The notes under the pieces were generated by a model. That model did no database searches, was not told the origin of the DNA, and saw nothing but the letters and a program-made list of their open reading frames with translations. 36,949 bases of DNA from CAZYWA01 sp964650975 [NCBI: uncultured bacterium] (GTDB taxonomy: Bacteria; JADJOY01), in NCBI GenBank assembly GCA_964650975.1, contig CAZYWA010000010.1, positions 1 to 36,949 on the forward strand, read 5' to 3'. Positions within the stretch are counted from its first letter, which is position 1. Every line of letters begins with the position of its first letter. The translations under genes were made by a program, and so were the position numbers. Positions 24,109-32,443 of this stretch are shown in pieces.

Positions 24109-26415
24109 TTAGCGCGCGTTCGGCGGAGGAGGCGGCGCGGTGGTGGCCCAATCGGACGGCGCGGCTCCCATCTCGAGCGCGAGCGTGCCGCCGTGCATCA
24201 GCTCGTCGTGGGTGAGCCAGGCGCGGTCGAGCGGCACGCCGTCGAGCGTCGCGCTCTGGACATAGCGGTTTTCGGTCGAGGTGCCGTGCGCTTCGATCAC
24301 GAACGTCGACTCTCCGCCACGGGCGCCGGGACCGGTAAGATGGAGGGTCGCGCGATCGAAGGACGGGCTACCCAGCACGTACACCGGCTCGCCGGGAGTG
24401 ACCGGGTAAAGACCGAGCATCGAGAACGCGAGCCACGCGGAGGTGGCGCCGGCATCGTCGTTGCCGGGTAGACCGTCGGGAGCGGACGAGTAAGCGCTCG
24501 CCACGAGGTCGCGCACTCGCTGCTGCGAGCGCGACGGTTGGCCCGCGTAGGCGTAGAGATACGGCACGTGGAAGTCAGGCTCGTTCGACGGGTCGTAGTG
24601 GCCGCCGTCGAAGAAGAGATCGAGCTTGGCCACGAACGAGTCGGCGCCGCCCATGAGGCTCATGAGCCCGGCGACGTCGTGCGGCACGAACCAGGTGTAG
24701 ATCCACGCGTTGGATTCGGTGAATCCCCACGACGCGTCGGCGTCGAACGGCAGGAGCCAGTCGCCCCAGCCGAACCGCGCCCACATGAAGCCCGCCTGGC
24801 CGAACCACACGTTCCGGTAGTTCTTGGCGCGCGCCGCGTAGTGCGCGGCGTCGTCGGGGCGACCGAGCTCGCTCGCGAGCTCCGAGAGGCACCAGTCGTC
24901 GTACGCGTACTCGAGGGTCATCGAGACCGATTGGGTCACGTCGCACTCGAGTCCCACGTAGCCGTTCTTCACGTAGCTGGGTGGCGTGCCGCGCTCGAAG
25001 TAGCCGCAGCCACCGATCGGCACCGGGTTCTCGTCTTCTTCGGCGCTCTTCTTCGCGGCTTCGAAGAGGGTCTCCACGTCGAAGCCGTGGAAACCTTTGC
25101 GCCAGGCGTCGAGCGCCAGGCACGACTGGTGGTTGCCGATCATCACGCGCGAGTCGCCGGTGGCGCGCCAGCTGCATTTGGGGAGCCAGCCCGCTTGCTG
25201 GTACCAGTCGACGTACGACTGGACGATGTCGTCGCGGCGCTCCGGCTCGACCAGCGCCTGGAGCGGATGGGTGCTGCGGAAGGTGTCCCAGAGGCACCAG
25301 TCGTCGGCGTAGAACGCGGCCGCGCTGGGCGTGCTCAGCACCTGGCCGGCACCGTCGGCGCCACTCCAGTAACGGTGACCCTCACCGAAATTCACCGGCT
25401 GCAGAAGCGCGTGATAGAGCGCCGTGTAGAGCTGCGCGCGAGCGTCGTCGGTACCGCCCTCGACCTCGACGCGGCCGAGCACCTGGTTCCACGCGTCACG
25501 AGCGCTGGCGCGGACTTCGTCGAACCCGCGGTTGCCGACCTCGTGCTCGAGGTTGCGCTCGGCCTGGTCGGCGTCGATCGCGGAGATTCCGACTCGCACG
25601 CCGATCGCCTGGCCATCGGTGGTCGAGAAATCGAGGTAGGCACCGATGTCGCCCCCGTCCACCCGCGCGGAGCCCGCCGTTCCCTTCTTGCCGGTCCAGG
25701 TTCCGAACGCGCGGGCCGGTGTATCGAAAACCGCGTGAAAATAGAGCGGACTGAGACCCGTATCGCCCGCGGCGGTGTGGGTGAAGAGCGCCACCTCGGG
25801 GTTCATCTGGTAAAGGCCGAAGCCGCGCACGGTGCGATCGTCGACGATCTCGATCCAGCCATTCACCGCGATCCCACGGTTGTGGCTCACGTCGATCAGC
25901 ACCCGCGCACGGTCGCTTGCGGGGAATGTGTAGCGATGGAGACCCGCTCGCTCGGTGGCGGTGAGCTCTGCGACCACGCCGGAGTCGTCGAGCCGCACCG
26001 AGTAGTAGCCGGGCTCCGCGGTCTCGCTCGCGTGCGAGAAGCGTGACGCATAGTCCGCTTCGGTGAATCCGGGATCTCCGACCACCGGCATGAAGAGCAA
26101 CTGGCTGTAGCCGCTGAGACTGCCACCGGGACCTTCGAGATGGGTGTGGCTGAAGCCCTCGATGCGATCGTCCGCGTACTCGTAGGCGTCGATCGCGGCG
26201 AAGCCGGCGTTGGTGTCGGGCGAGAGCTTCACGAAACCGTGCGGCAGGCTCGGCCCCGGAATCACGTTCCCCTCACCCAGTGTCCCGATCATCGGATCGA
26301 CGAAGCGCGCGACGTCGGGCACCGGTGCGTGCGGCGCGCTGCCCGCTTTCCCGCTACACGCGCCCAGCAGCGCCAGCGCGGCGACAGCGGCGATCCGCGC
26401 GAGCCTCGAGCTCAC
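24109..26415 (-). CDS. GH92 family glycoside hydrolase lipoprotein (alpha-mannosidase type)
   Basis: 768 residues. The start is a GTG at 26415 overlapping the stop of the upstream gene (GTGA); it gives a signal peptide with lipobox LLGAC (Cys20), so an exported, membrane-anchored enzyme. GH92 enzymes are calcium-dependent exo-acting alpha-mannosidases that invert configuration. Family features: VDPMIGTLGEGNVIPGPSLP at the N-terminus, GFSHTHLEGPGG, then the catalytic-domain segment SNEPDFHVPYLYAYAGQPSR with the general-acid Glu, and DDAGATSAWLAFSMLGLYPV near the C-terminus. Length is normal for the family. Linkage specificity is not readable. It follows a beta-propeller lipoprotein gene in a tight minus-strand run. 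Confidence 0.95.
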   Translation of the reverse strand: MSSRLARIAAVAALALLGACSGKAGSAPHAPVPDVARFVDPMIGTLGEGNVIPGPSLPHGFVKLSPDTNAGFAAIDAYEYADDRIEGFSHTHLEGPGGSLSGYSQLLFMPVVGDPGFTEADYASRFSHASETAEPGYYSVRLDDSGVVAELTATERAGLHRYTFPASDRARVLIDVSHNRGIAVNGWIEIVDDRTVRGFGLYQMNPEVALFTHTAAGDTGLSPLYFHAVFDTPARAFGTWTGKKGTAGSARVDGGDIGAYLDFSTTDGQAIGVRVGISAIDADQAERNLEHEVGNRGFDEVRASARDAWNQVLGRVEVEGGTDDARAQLYTALYHALLQPVNFGEGHRYWSGADGAGQVLSTPSAAAFYADDWCLWDTFRSTHPLQALVEPERRDDIVQSYVDWYQQAGWLPKCSWRATGDSRVMIGNHQSCLALDAWRKGFHGFDVETLFEAAKKSAEEDENPVPIGGCGYFERGTPPSYVKNGYVGLECDVTQSVSMTLEYAYDDWCLSELASELGRPDDAAHYAARAKNYRNVWFGQAGFMWARFGWGDWLLPFDADASWGFTESNAWIYTWFVPHDVAGLMSLMGGADSFVAKLDLFFDGGHYDPSNEPDFHVPYLYAYAGQPSRSQQRVRDLVASAYSSAPDGLPGNDDAGATSAWLAFSMLGLYPVTPGEPVYVLGSPSFDRATLHLTGPGARGGESTFVIEAHGTSTENRYVQSATLDGVPLDRAWLTHDELMHGGTLALEMGAAPSDWATTAPPPPPNAR

Positions 26416-27461
26416 TCGAACACGTCGGCCGCGACCGAAGCGTCGGTCGGCAGCCCGCCCACCACCTCGCCCCCGCCGCCATCGACCGGCGTCGTGAGGT
26501 AGGCGATGAGGCTCACGCTGGGATCGGCCGAGAGGTCGGTCACCACGAACACGCGCCGGTCGCCCTGGATCACGCTCGCGTAGATCACGTGCCCGTTCGC
26601 GAGCTCCGGCGAGCGCGCGCCAGCCGCGCCGGTCAGATCCCGCCACACCAGGCTGGTGCGAGACTCGCTGCCCGGATCGGAGGCGACGTTGGTCGCGAGG
26701 AGCGCCCTCTCGCCGCTGCGCGCGATGCCCTGGACGTCGCCCACCAGCCCCGACGCCACCGGCGAGATGGCCTTGCTCGTCAGATCGATGCGCGACACGG
26801 AAGTCACGCGATTGAAGACCGGCTGGCTCTGCTGGTCCTCGAGGTCCGAGAAGAGGAGCGACTGACCGTCGGCGCTGAAACGCGGACGGACGCCGGTGGC
26901 CGCGAGGTCGGCGCCGTCGGTGACGCGCTCGACCTGGCTGGTGGCGAGATCGGTGACGAAGAGATCGATGCCATTCGCCCCCGCCGTGGTGCTCATGCCG
27001 TACGCGAGCCGCGCGCCGTCGGCGGACCAGTCGACCGGTGTCAGGATCTGCTGCGTGTTGATGCTCGCGACCGTGGCGTTCATGCCGTCCGCGTCGACCA
27101 CCACGATCTCGGATTGATCGGACGCGACCGTGAGCTCCAGCGCCAGCCGGGTTCCATCCGGGCTCCACGCCAGCGGACCGATCTCGAGGATCGATTCGTC
27201 GGTGACGGGAAAATCCGGCGAGTTGATGGAAATCGAATCGGCGGCACCGGTGAAGTGAATCTGCCGGCGTCCGTTCCCGGCGCCGTCCTGGATGAGCAAG
27301 GCCGGCCGTTCGCTGGTGAGATCGACGAACGCGACCTCGGCGTTGGTGGGATTCGTCGAGCCGCCACCGCCGTGCGAGCTCGAGCCACAGCCGGCCGCCG
27401 CGCAGAGCGAGGCGGCGAAGAAAATCGCGAGGGTGACGAACCGGTGTCTGGTGTCGTTCAT
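26412..27461 (-). CDS. TolB/PD40-like beta-propeller lipoprotein
   Basis: 349 residues from MNDTRHRF. Signal peptide with lipobox CAAAGC (Cys25) and a Gly/Ser-rich spacer. The rest is repeated WSPDGTRLALEL / WSADGARLAYGM / FSADGQSLLFSD blades, the PD40-type motif of TolB and related propellers, about five to six blades. Such surface propellers bind proteins or glycans; no enzyme motif is seen. The start is 4 bp after the GNAT stop, and the stop overlaps the GH92 start, so the propeller and mannosidase are almost certainly made together and may act as a pair on the cell surface. Confidence 0.9.
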   Translation of the reverse strand: MNDTRHRFVTLAIFFAASLCAAAGCGSSSHGGGGSTNPTNAEVAFVDLTSERPALLIQDGAGNGRRQIHFTGAADSISINSPDFPVTDESILEIGPLAWSPDGTRLALELTVASDQSEIVVVDADGMNATVASINTQQILTPVDWSADGARLAYGMSTTAGANGIDLFVTDLATSQVERVTDGADLAATGVRPRFSADGQSLLFSDLEDQQSQPVFNRVTSVSRIDLTSKAISPVASGLVGDVQGIARSGERALLATNVASDPGSESRTSLVWRDLTGAAGARSPELANGHVIYASVIQGDRRVFVVTDLSADPSVSLIAYLTTPVDGGGGEVVGGLPTDASVAADVFE

Positions 27462-27465
27462 GGGC

Positions 27466-28380
27466 TCAGAATATGTCGCCATAGGTCGCGAGGTAACTGT
27501 CGAAGCGTCCGATCTCCCGCTCGGCGAGCCACGAGCCGATGAAACCGATCTTGAGCCCGGACCCGAGCGCCACCGCGAGCGCGCCGCCGTTCAACCCGGG
27601 CACCAGCATGCGCACGCTGGTCATGCCGCGATCGCGAGCCGCGGCCAGCGCGGCCCACGCGATACCGGGCGCGAAACGTGGGTCGACGACCGCGGCCGGG
27701 CCGATCCCACCGGCTGCGTCGAGCGCCACGTAGCCCACGCGCTTGCCGCGATGGCGCGCGGCGAAGAACCGACTGCCCGGCAGCGCGAGCGCGAACGAGT
27801 GGTCCACGTCGCGACGGCAACCGCGCACCTCGGGATCGAGCTTGGCCGCCAGCCCGATCGCCTCCGGCGACGCGGTGCCGGGCTCGCCGATGGGCAAGAG
27901 CTCGACGCGCACGTCGGGCCGCGCCGCCGGATCGGGCTCGCCGGTGAGCGCGTAGACCAGCGTGCGCGGCAGCATGCCCAGCTCCAGGTAGAGGCGCTGC
28001 GCCCGCGAATCGAGCGACGCATAGACGCAGCGCGCCGCATCCGGCCCCGCTTCCGGCTCCTCGAACGCGCGGCGCAGCAGCTCGCGGCCGGCACCCTGCT
28101 CCTGAAAGCTGGGCAGCGCCCAGAACATCGACAGGAAGTGAACGTCCTCGCGCAGGATGGTCGACGCGAAGGCCGCCACCCGGCCACCGCGCGTGGCGAC
28201 GTGAAAGCCCGCGGGATCGGTGCGCAGCAGGTGCGCGAGCCGTCCGGCGAACATCCGCGGATCGCGCTGCGCCGTCGGCTGACCCAGCCGCCGCGCCAGA
28301 TCCTCCACCGACGCCACGAACACTCGAGCACACGGCAGCAGGTCCCGCTCGGCGGCTCGCCGGATGCGCACCGAGCTCAT
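27466..28380 (-). CDS. GNAT-fold N-acetyltransferase-like protein (double domain)
   Basis: 304 residues, longer than a single GNAT domain (~150). N-terminal half: VRIRRAAERDLLPCARVFVAS, VAAFASTILREDVHFLSMFW and the acetyl-CoA loop region FQEQGAGRELLRRAF (QxxGxG/A). The second half (from about residue 150) has a similar strand order (RFFAARHRGKRVGYVALDAA) with a degenerate loop, suggesting a tandem GNAT with one working site. Substrate unknown. The start chosen is ATG 28380 after GAGGTGGGG; a GTG at 28386 is possible. It is 7 bp after the P-loop protein stop. Confidence 0.85.
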   Translation of the reverse strand: MSSVRIRRAAERDLLPCARVFVASVEDLARRLGQPTAQRDPRMFAGRLAHLLRTDPAGFHVATRGGRVAAFASTILREDVHFLSMFWALPSFQEQGAGRELLRRAFEEPEAGPDAARCVYASLDSRAQRLYLELGMLPRTLVYALTGEPDPAARPDVRVELLPIGEPGTASPEAIGLAAKLDPEVRGCRRDVDHSFALALPGSRFFAARHRGKRVGYVALDAAGGIGPAAVVDPRFAPGIAWAALAAARDRGMTSVRMLVPGLNGGALAVALGSGLKIGFIGSWLAEREIGRFDSYLATYGDIF

Positions 28381-28387
28381 CCCCACC

Positions 28388-29422
28388 TCAGGTCTTCGAG
28401 CCTGCGCCCCCGAAGCGATACAGGATCAGCGCCTTGAGCAGCAGCGCGTCGGCAGCGGCGTGGGCTTCGGTGAGCATCAGGCCGCGAGCCTCGGCGTATG
28501 GGTGAAAACCCCCGCCGAAGGTGAACATCGGCAGCACGTCGTGGGTGCTGCCGTCGCCGGGGCCCCAGTTGCGGCGCAGGCGGTTCAAAGCGCGGCCGTA
28601 CTCGGAGAAGGGATCGCGATACGCCTCGGCGAGGCGGCCCTTGGCGTCGATGCCCCACAGATCGCGCTTGTTGACCACGGTGACGAACGAGCGGATGCGG
28701 GTGGTGAGCACGTCGTCGTCGGTGATGGTCTCGCGGCCCAGCACCTTCTTGCGCTCGTCGCGCACGAAGTTCATGAACTCCTGGATGTGGCGCGCTTCCT
28801 CGTTCCTGCAAGCGCGCAGGTAGTCCTCGAAGCTGGCGAGCACCTTGGTGGAGTTGGGGCGGCGGAAGGTGCCTTCGAGGTCGCGGTCGGCGGTGGCGAG
28901 GAAGCCGCCGGCGACCGTGATCACCACCACCTGCGGCGGTGTCGCGAGGAACACGCGCGCCAGCCGCTCCCAGCCGTCGCGACTCTGCACTTGCGTGCCG
29001 GGCACGGTGAGCACCGGCAGGATCTGGCCGCGCGCGACGGTGCGCGAGCGCTCGAGATGAATCGACGAGCGCGGCCGCTCGCGTGGCGACCAGTGCACCG
29101 CGCGATCGACGCGCAGCGAGGTGGCGTCGCGCAGCCGGTCCGCGATCACGGTCTTTCCGGCACCCGAGGGGCCGAGGATCGCGATGCCGCGATCCTGGCG
29201 GCCGAAGAGGCTCAGGAACGGCTTCTTCGCGCGATTCACTTCCTTGAGCGCCGCGAGCAGCGCCTTTTCCGCCTCGCCGAGCGTCAGCGTGCAACCCGCT
29301 TTGGCGGGATCGGCGAGCAGCTCGGCGATCGCCTCCTCGACGGAGGTGGCGCCGCGCTCGACCCCGAAGCGCTGGATCTTCTGCGCGAGCCACTTCTGCA
29401 GGAACGCGAGCAAGGCATCCAT
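28388..29422 (-). CDS. P-loop GTPase-like protein
   Basis: 344 residues. N-terminal helical region (1-80), then a P-loop GPSGAGKT (84-91), a later VLTVPGTQV where GTPases have DxxG, and NKRD (251-254), the guanine-specificity motif. So it resembles a small GTPase domain with a changed switch II: the Asp of DxxG is missing. The C-terminal part (RNWGPGDGSTHDVLPMF onward) is not recognised. No membrane segment. It sits 16 bp after the CitE-like gene and 7 bp before the GNAT gene. A role as a chaperone or assembly GTPase for a neighbour is possible but unsupported. Confidence 0.82.
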   Translation of the reverse strand: MDALLAFLQKWLAQKIQRFGVERGATSVEEAIAELLADPAKAGCTLTLGEAEKALLAALKEVNRAKKPFLSLFGRQDRGIAILGPSGAGKTVIADRLRDATSLRVDRAVHWSPRERPRSSIHLERSRTVARGQILPVLTVPGTQVQSRDGWERLARVFLATPPQVVVITVAGGFLATADRDLEGTFRRPNSTKVLASFEDYLRACRNEEARHIQEFMNFVRDERKKVLGRETITDDDVLTTRIRSFVTVVNKRDLWGIDAKGRLAEAYRDPFSEYGRALNRLRRNWGPGDGSTHDVLPMFTFGGGFHPYAEARGLMLTEAHAAADALLLKALILYRFGGAGSKT

Positions 29423-29438
29423 GGCGAGGGCGCGCGCT

Positions 29439-30323
29439 TCAGGACTTGGGGTTCACGAGACCGGCGGCGCGCGCCCGAGCGAGCACCTTCTCGGCCGAGC
29501 GCACCATGGGCAGGTCCACCATCTTGCCCTCGAAGTCGAAGGCGCCGGTACCGCGCTTCTGCTGCGTCGTGAATGCCGCGAGCAGCCGAGTGGCGTGGGC
29601 GATCTGCGCTTCGGTCGGGTCGAACGCGCGATGGATGACTTCCACCTGGCGCGGGTGGATCGCCATCTTGCCGTCGAAGCCCATGCGGCGGCCGGTCACG
29701 GCATCGCGCTCCAGGCCCTCGAGATCGGCGAGGTCGGTGAAGAGGGTGTCGATCGCGTCGATGCGCGCGGCCTTGGCGGCGGCCACCACGGCGCTGCGCG
29801 CGTAGAGCACCTCGGCGCCCTCGGCGGTGCGCTCGGCGCCCACGTCCCCCGCGTAATCCTCGGCGCCGAACATGAGCGCCACCAGCCGATCGCTCGCTTC
29901 GGCGATCTGCGCCGCGTTCACCACGCCACGAGCGGTCTCGACCAGCGCGGCGAGCACCGGCCTCGAGCCGGTGCTTTCAGGCTGCCCCTCTACCGCTTCG
30001 AGCACTCGCTCGACTCGCCGCAGATCCTCGACCGACGACACCTTGGGGATCACATAGCCGTCCGGCCTTCCCACCGAGGTGAGCTCGATGTCCTCGCGGA
30101 AGAAGTCCTCGGTGGGCACGTTCACGCGCACCCAGCGCTGGCTGCGCCCGAAGTCGAGCCGCTTGAGCGCCTCGACCACCGTGCGCCGCGCCTCTTCCTT
30201 CTTGCTCAGCGCGACGCCGTCCTCGAGATCCATCACCACCACGTCGACGTCGAGCCCCGCCGCCTTCTCGATCTTGCGCAGGCTGTCGCCCGGCATGAAG
30301 AGGACGGATCGGCGCAGTTGCAT
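29439..30323 (-). CDS. CitE-like acyl-CoA lyase (HpcH/HpaI aldolase family)
   Basis: 294 residues. TIM-barrel lyase of beta-hydroxyacyl-CoA thioesters. Visible: RRSVLFMPGDSLRKIEKA (CoA end), DVVVMDLEDGV (metal and acyl contacts), VRVNVP, GYVIPKV, ALVETARGVVNA (metal Glu), LMFGAEDYAGDVGAER (metal Asp) and GFDGKMAIHPRQVEVI at the C-terminus. Relatives cleave malyl-, beta-methylmalyl-, citramalyl- or HMG-CoA. The MaoC hydratase gene lies 25 bp upstream, a pairing known for hydration followed by cleavage. With the methylcrotonyl-CoA carboxylase in this window, (R)-HMG-CoA is an attractive substrate (inference). Confidence 0.93.
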   Translation of the reverse strand: MQLRRSVLFMPGDSLRKIEKAAGLDVDVVVMDLEDGVALSKKEEARRTVVEALKRLDFGRSQRWVRVNVPTEDFFREDIELTSVGRPDGYVIPKVSSVEDLRRVERVLEAVEGQPESTGSRPVLAALVETARGVVNAAQIAEASDRLVALMFGAEDYAGDVGAERTAEGAEVLYARSAVVAAAKAARIDAIDTLFTDLADLEGLERDAVTGRRMGFDGKMAIHPRQVEVIHRAFDPTEAQIAHATRLLAAFTTQQKRGTGAFDFEGKMVDLPMVRSAEKVLARARAAGLVNPKS

Positions 30324-30348
30324 GTTCGGCGGCCGCGCGCGGCTGGGA

Positions 30349-30810
30349 TCAGACGCCGGCCGCGGGCTTCTTCTTGACCAGCACGGTGCGCTGGAAGTCG
30401 ATCACCACGACGTGGTCCTGATTGCGGCCGATGTGCCGGAACCGCACCACGCCGCAATCGGGGCGCGACTTGGACTCGCGCTTCTCGACGATCTCGGTCT
30501 CCACGTAGAGCGTGTCGCCGTGGAACATCGGATGGGGATGCTTGACCGTCTCGAAGCCCAGGTTGGCGATGAGCGTGCCCTCGGTGAGATCCGACACGGT
30601 CACGCCAACCGCCATGCCGAGCGTCAGGATCCCGTTCACGATGCGGCGCTTGAACTCGGTCTTGCTGGCGAAGTCTTCGTTGATGTGGAGCGGCTGGGTG
30701 TTGAGCGTCAGGCTCGAGAAGAGCACGTTGTCCATCTCGGTGATGGTGCGCCCCACGTTGTGCTTGAGGGTGCCGCCCAGCTCGAGATCTTCGAAGTATT
30801 TGCCGGCCAT
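30349..30810 (-). CDS. MaoC-family enoyl-CoA hydratase
   Basis: 153 residues, a single hot-dog domain. Catalyses (R)-specific hydration of an enoyl-CoA. The catalytic segment reads LTLNTQPLHINEDFASKTEF: the His is present, with Asn-Thr-Gln where many MaoC enzymes have Asp-x-Asn; as I recall, this variant is common in the mesaconyl/itaconyl-CoA hydratase branch. RIVNGILTLGMAVGV and PMFHGDTLYVETEI follow as expected. It is the first gene of the minus-strand run to 24109 or 23691. Upstream lies repeat R2 (30874-30950), so the promoter is probably between 30811 and 30873 or within the repeat. Confidence 0.92.
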   Translation of the reverse strand: MAGKYFEDLELGGTLKHNVGRTITEMDNVLFSSLTLNTQPLHINEDFASKTEFKRRIVNGILTLGMAVGVTVSDLTEGTLIANLGFETVKHPHPMFHGDTLYVETEIVEKRESKSRPDCGVVRFRHIGRNQDHVVVIDFQRTVLVKKKPAAGV

Positions 30811-30873
30811 GTCGCGCGTTCCGTGGGAAAGCGCGCGAGCGTAGCAGGGGTTCCCAAGGCCCTCAATGAGCCA

Positions 30874-30950
30874 CGGAGAGCGGCGGTCCTCGCCGCCGCA
30901 GCGTCACATTCCGATCGATCGCTGCGGGCACGAGGGCTCGCGTCCCTCCG
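30874..30950. repeat. Twin-hairpin repeat R2, diverged copy
   Basis: Left arm 30874-30903 (stem GCGGC/GCCGC, loop GGTCCTC, one base shorter), a 16-nt centre as in the 13001 copy, and right arm 30920-30950 with loop GAGGGCTC. Several pairs are lost, so this copy is decayed. It lies between the MaoC start and the VOC stop. The centre ends in GATCGAT, also seen beside repeat R3 at 32432. Confidence 0.75.
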
Positions 30951-30965
30951 GCCTCCGGCCGAGTA

Positions 30966-31664
30966 TCACGCGGCTTCGGGCGGTTCGGGCTCGGGTTCCG
31001 GCTCGGCCGGAGGCGGCGGCATGTTCTTCATCGCCTCACGCATGCGGCGGCCCATCTCTTCGGGCGTCACGTCCTCGATGTGGGTCGCGACGGCCCACTC
31101 GTGCCCGAACGGATCGCGCAGCTTCCCGAAGCGATCGCCCCAGAACATGTTCGACGCGGGCTGGCTCACCGTGGCACCGGCCTTCACGGCCTGGGCCATG
31201 AGCGCGTCGACGTCGGCCACGTAGAGGAACACCGACTGCGTCCCACCGCCCAGCGTCTGCGGCGACTTGTTGTACTGTCCCGGCCACTCGTCCGCCAGCA
31301 TCAGCGGCGAGTCGCCGATCTTGAGCTCGGCGTGGCCCAGGAGCCCGTTCGGCGCCGGCATCCGCATGACCTCGATGGCGCCGAAGGCCTTCTTGTAGAA
31401 CTCGATCGCGTCCGCGCCAGGCTTGCAGATCATGTAGGGCGTGACGGTGTGGAAGCCAGCGGCGGCTCCCGGCGGACCCACGGGTGCCTTCGCCGCTGGA
31501 GCGACCGCCTTCGGAGCAGGCGGCTTTCGAACGGGCTTCGCGGCGGCCTTGGGTGCAGGCTTCTTCGCCACACGCTTCGCGGCCTTCGGGGCGGGCTTCT
31601 TCGCGGTGTTCTTCGCCGCCTTCTTGGCCGGCTTCTTGGCCGGCTTTTTCGCGACTTTCTTCAT
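30966..31664 (-). CDS. VOC-superfamily protein with a histone-H1-like basic N-terminal tail
   Basis: 232 residues. Residues 1-~60 are almost only Lys, Ala, Pro and Arg in repeats such as KKPAKKPAKKAAK, like the tail of histone H1 or bacterial Hc1/AlgP proteins. Residues ~70-197 are a VOC / PhnB-like glyoxalase fold: FHTVTPYMICKPGADAIEFY, AIEVMRMP, GHAELKIGDSPLMLADE, SVFLYVADVDALMAQAV and DRFGKLRDPFGHEWAVATH. Residues 216-232 are a Pro/Glu acidic tail. AAAGGAGG lies 7 nt before the ATG, a strong start that includes the basic tail. VOC proteins of this branch bind or modify small molecules; the tail should bind DNA or polyanions. Divergent from the SDR gene. Confidence 0.9.
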   Translation of the reverse strand: MKKVAKKPAKKPAKKAAKNTAKKPAPKAAKRVAKKPAPKAAAKPVRKPPAPKAVAPAAKAPVGPPGAAAGFHTVTPYMICKPGADAIEFYKKAFGAIEVMRMPAPNGLLGHAELKIGDSPLMLADEWPGQYNKSPQTLGGGTQSVFLYVADVDALMAQAVKAGATVSQPASNMFWGDRFGKLRDPFGHEWAVATHIEDVTPEEMGRRMREAMKNMPPPPAEPEPEPEPPEAA

Positions 31665-31754
31665 GAGCGGGCCTCCTTTGATCGAAAGCTTGCCCCTCGG
31701 TGGCGCACCGGTCAAACCATGCGGTAGGGATGCAACGGCTGCGGGGAGGCACTC

Positions 31755-32420
31755 ATGTCCATTCAAGCGGTGGTGACCGGGGCGAATCGTGGGATCGGGC
31801 TCGAGCTGGTGCGGCTCTTGCGCGGGCGGGGCGACGCCGTGGTCGCGGTCTGCCGCTCGACGAGCCCCGAGCTCGCGGCGACGGGGGCACGCGTCGAACC
31901 TGGCGTCGACGTGAGCGACGCGGGCTCCGTCGCGGATCTCGCGTCGCGCCTCGGGAGCCTGCGCATCGACCTCTTGATCAACAACGCCGGCATCCTGCTG
32001 ATGGACTCGCTCGACTCGCTCGACGAGGCCGATCTCAAGCGCCAGTTCGAGGTGAACGCGCTCGGCCCGTTGCGCGTCACCGCGGCGCTGCTCGATCGCC
32101 TGAAGCCCGGCACCAAGGTGGCGCTCGTCACCAGCCGCATGGGCTCGATCGGCGACAACACCTCGGGCTCCATGTACGGCTACCGGATGTCGAAGGCCGC
32201 GCTCAACGCGGCCGGCATGTCGCTGGCGCACGACCTCGCGCGCCGCGAGATCGCGGTGGTGACGCTCCACCCTGGCTACGTCCGCACCGAGATGACCGGC
32301 GGCGGCGGCGACACCGAACCGGCGGCCGCCGCGGGCAACCTGCTGGCTCGCATCGACGAGCTGACGCTCGCCTCCACGGGCCGGTTTCTGCACGCCAACG
32401 GGCAATCGCTCCCCTGGTAG
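31755..32420 (+). CDS. Short-chain dehydrogenase/reductase, C-factor-like
   Basis: 221 residues, a compact SDR. NAD(P) loop TGANRGIG (8-15), NNAG (76-79), catalytic Ser near VTSRMGS, and YRMSK with Tyr143 and Lys147. The short length and end (HPGYVRTEMTGGGGDTEPAA) place it near the CsgA / sniffer / carbonyl-reductase-like group. Substrate unknown. The ATG follows GGGGAGGC at 31741-31748. It is divergent from the VOC gene over 90 bp and followed by hairpin R3. Confidence 0.92.
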   Translation: MSIQAVVTGANRGIGLELVRLLRGRGDAVVAVCRSTSPELAATGARVEPGVDVSDAGSVADLASRLGSLRIDLLINNAGILLMDSLDSLDEADLKRQFEVNALGPLRVTAALLDRLKPGTKVALVTSRMGSIGDNTSGSMYGYRMSKAALNAAGMSLAHDLARREIAVVTLHPGYVRTEMTGGGGDTEPAAAAGNLLARIDELTLASTGRFLHANGQSLPW

Positions 32421-32443
32421 AGCGCATCGCAATCGATCGCGCC

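Noticed and set aside
24109-27168. A longer reading frame for the GH92 gene, extending to 27168
   Set aside because: The extra ~250 residues are Arg/Gly-rich and overlap the propeller gene in another frame. The GTG at 26415 gives a proper lipoprotein signal and the family N-terminus.
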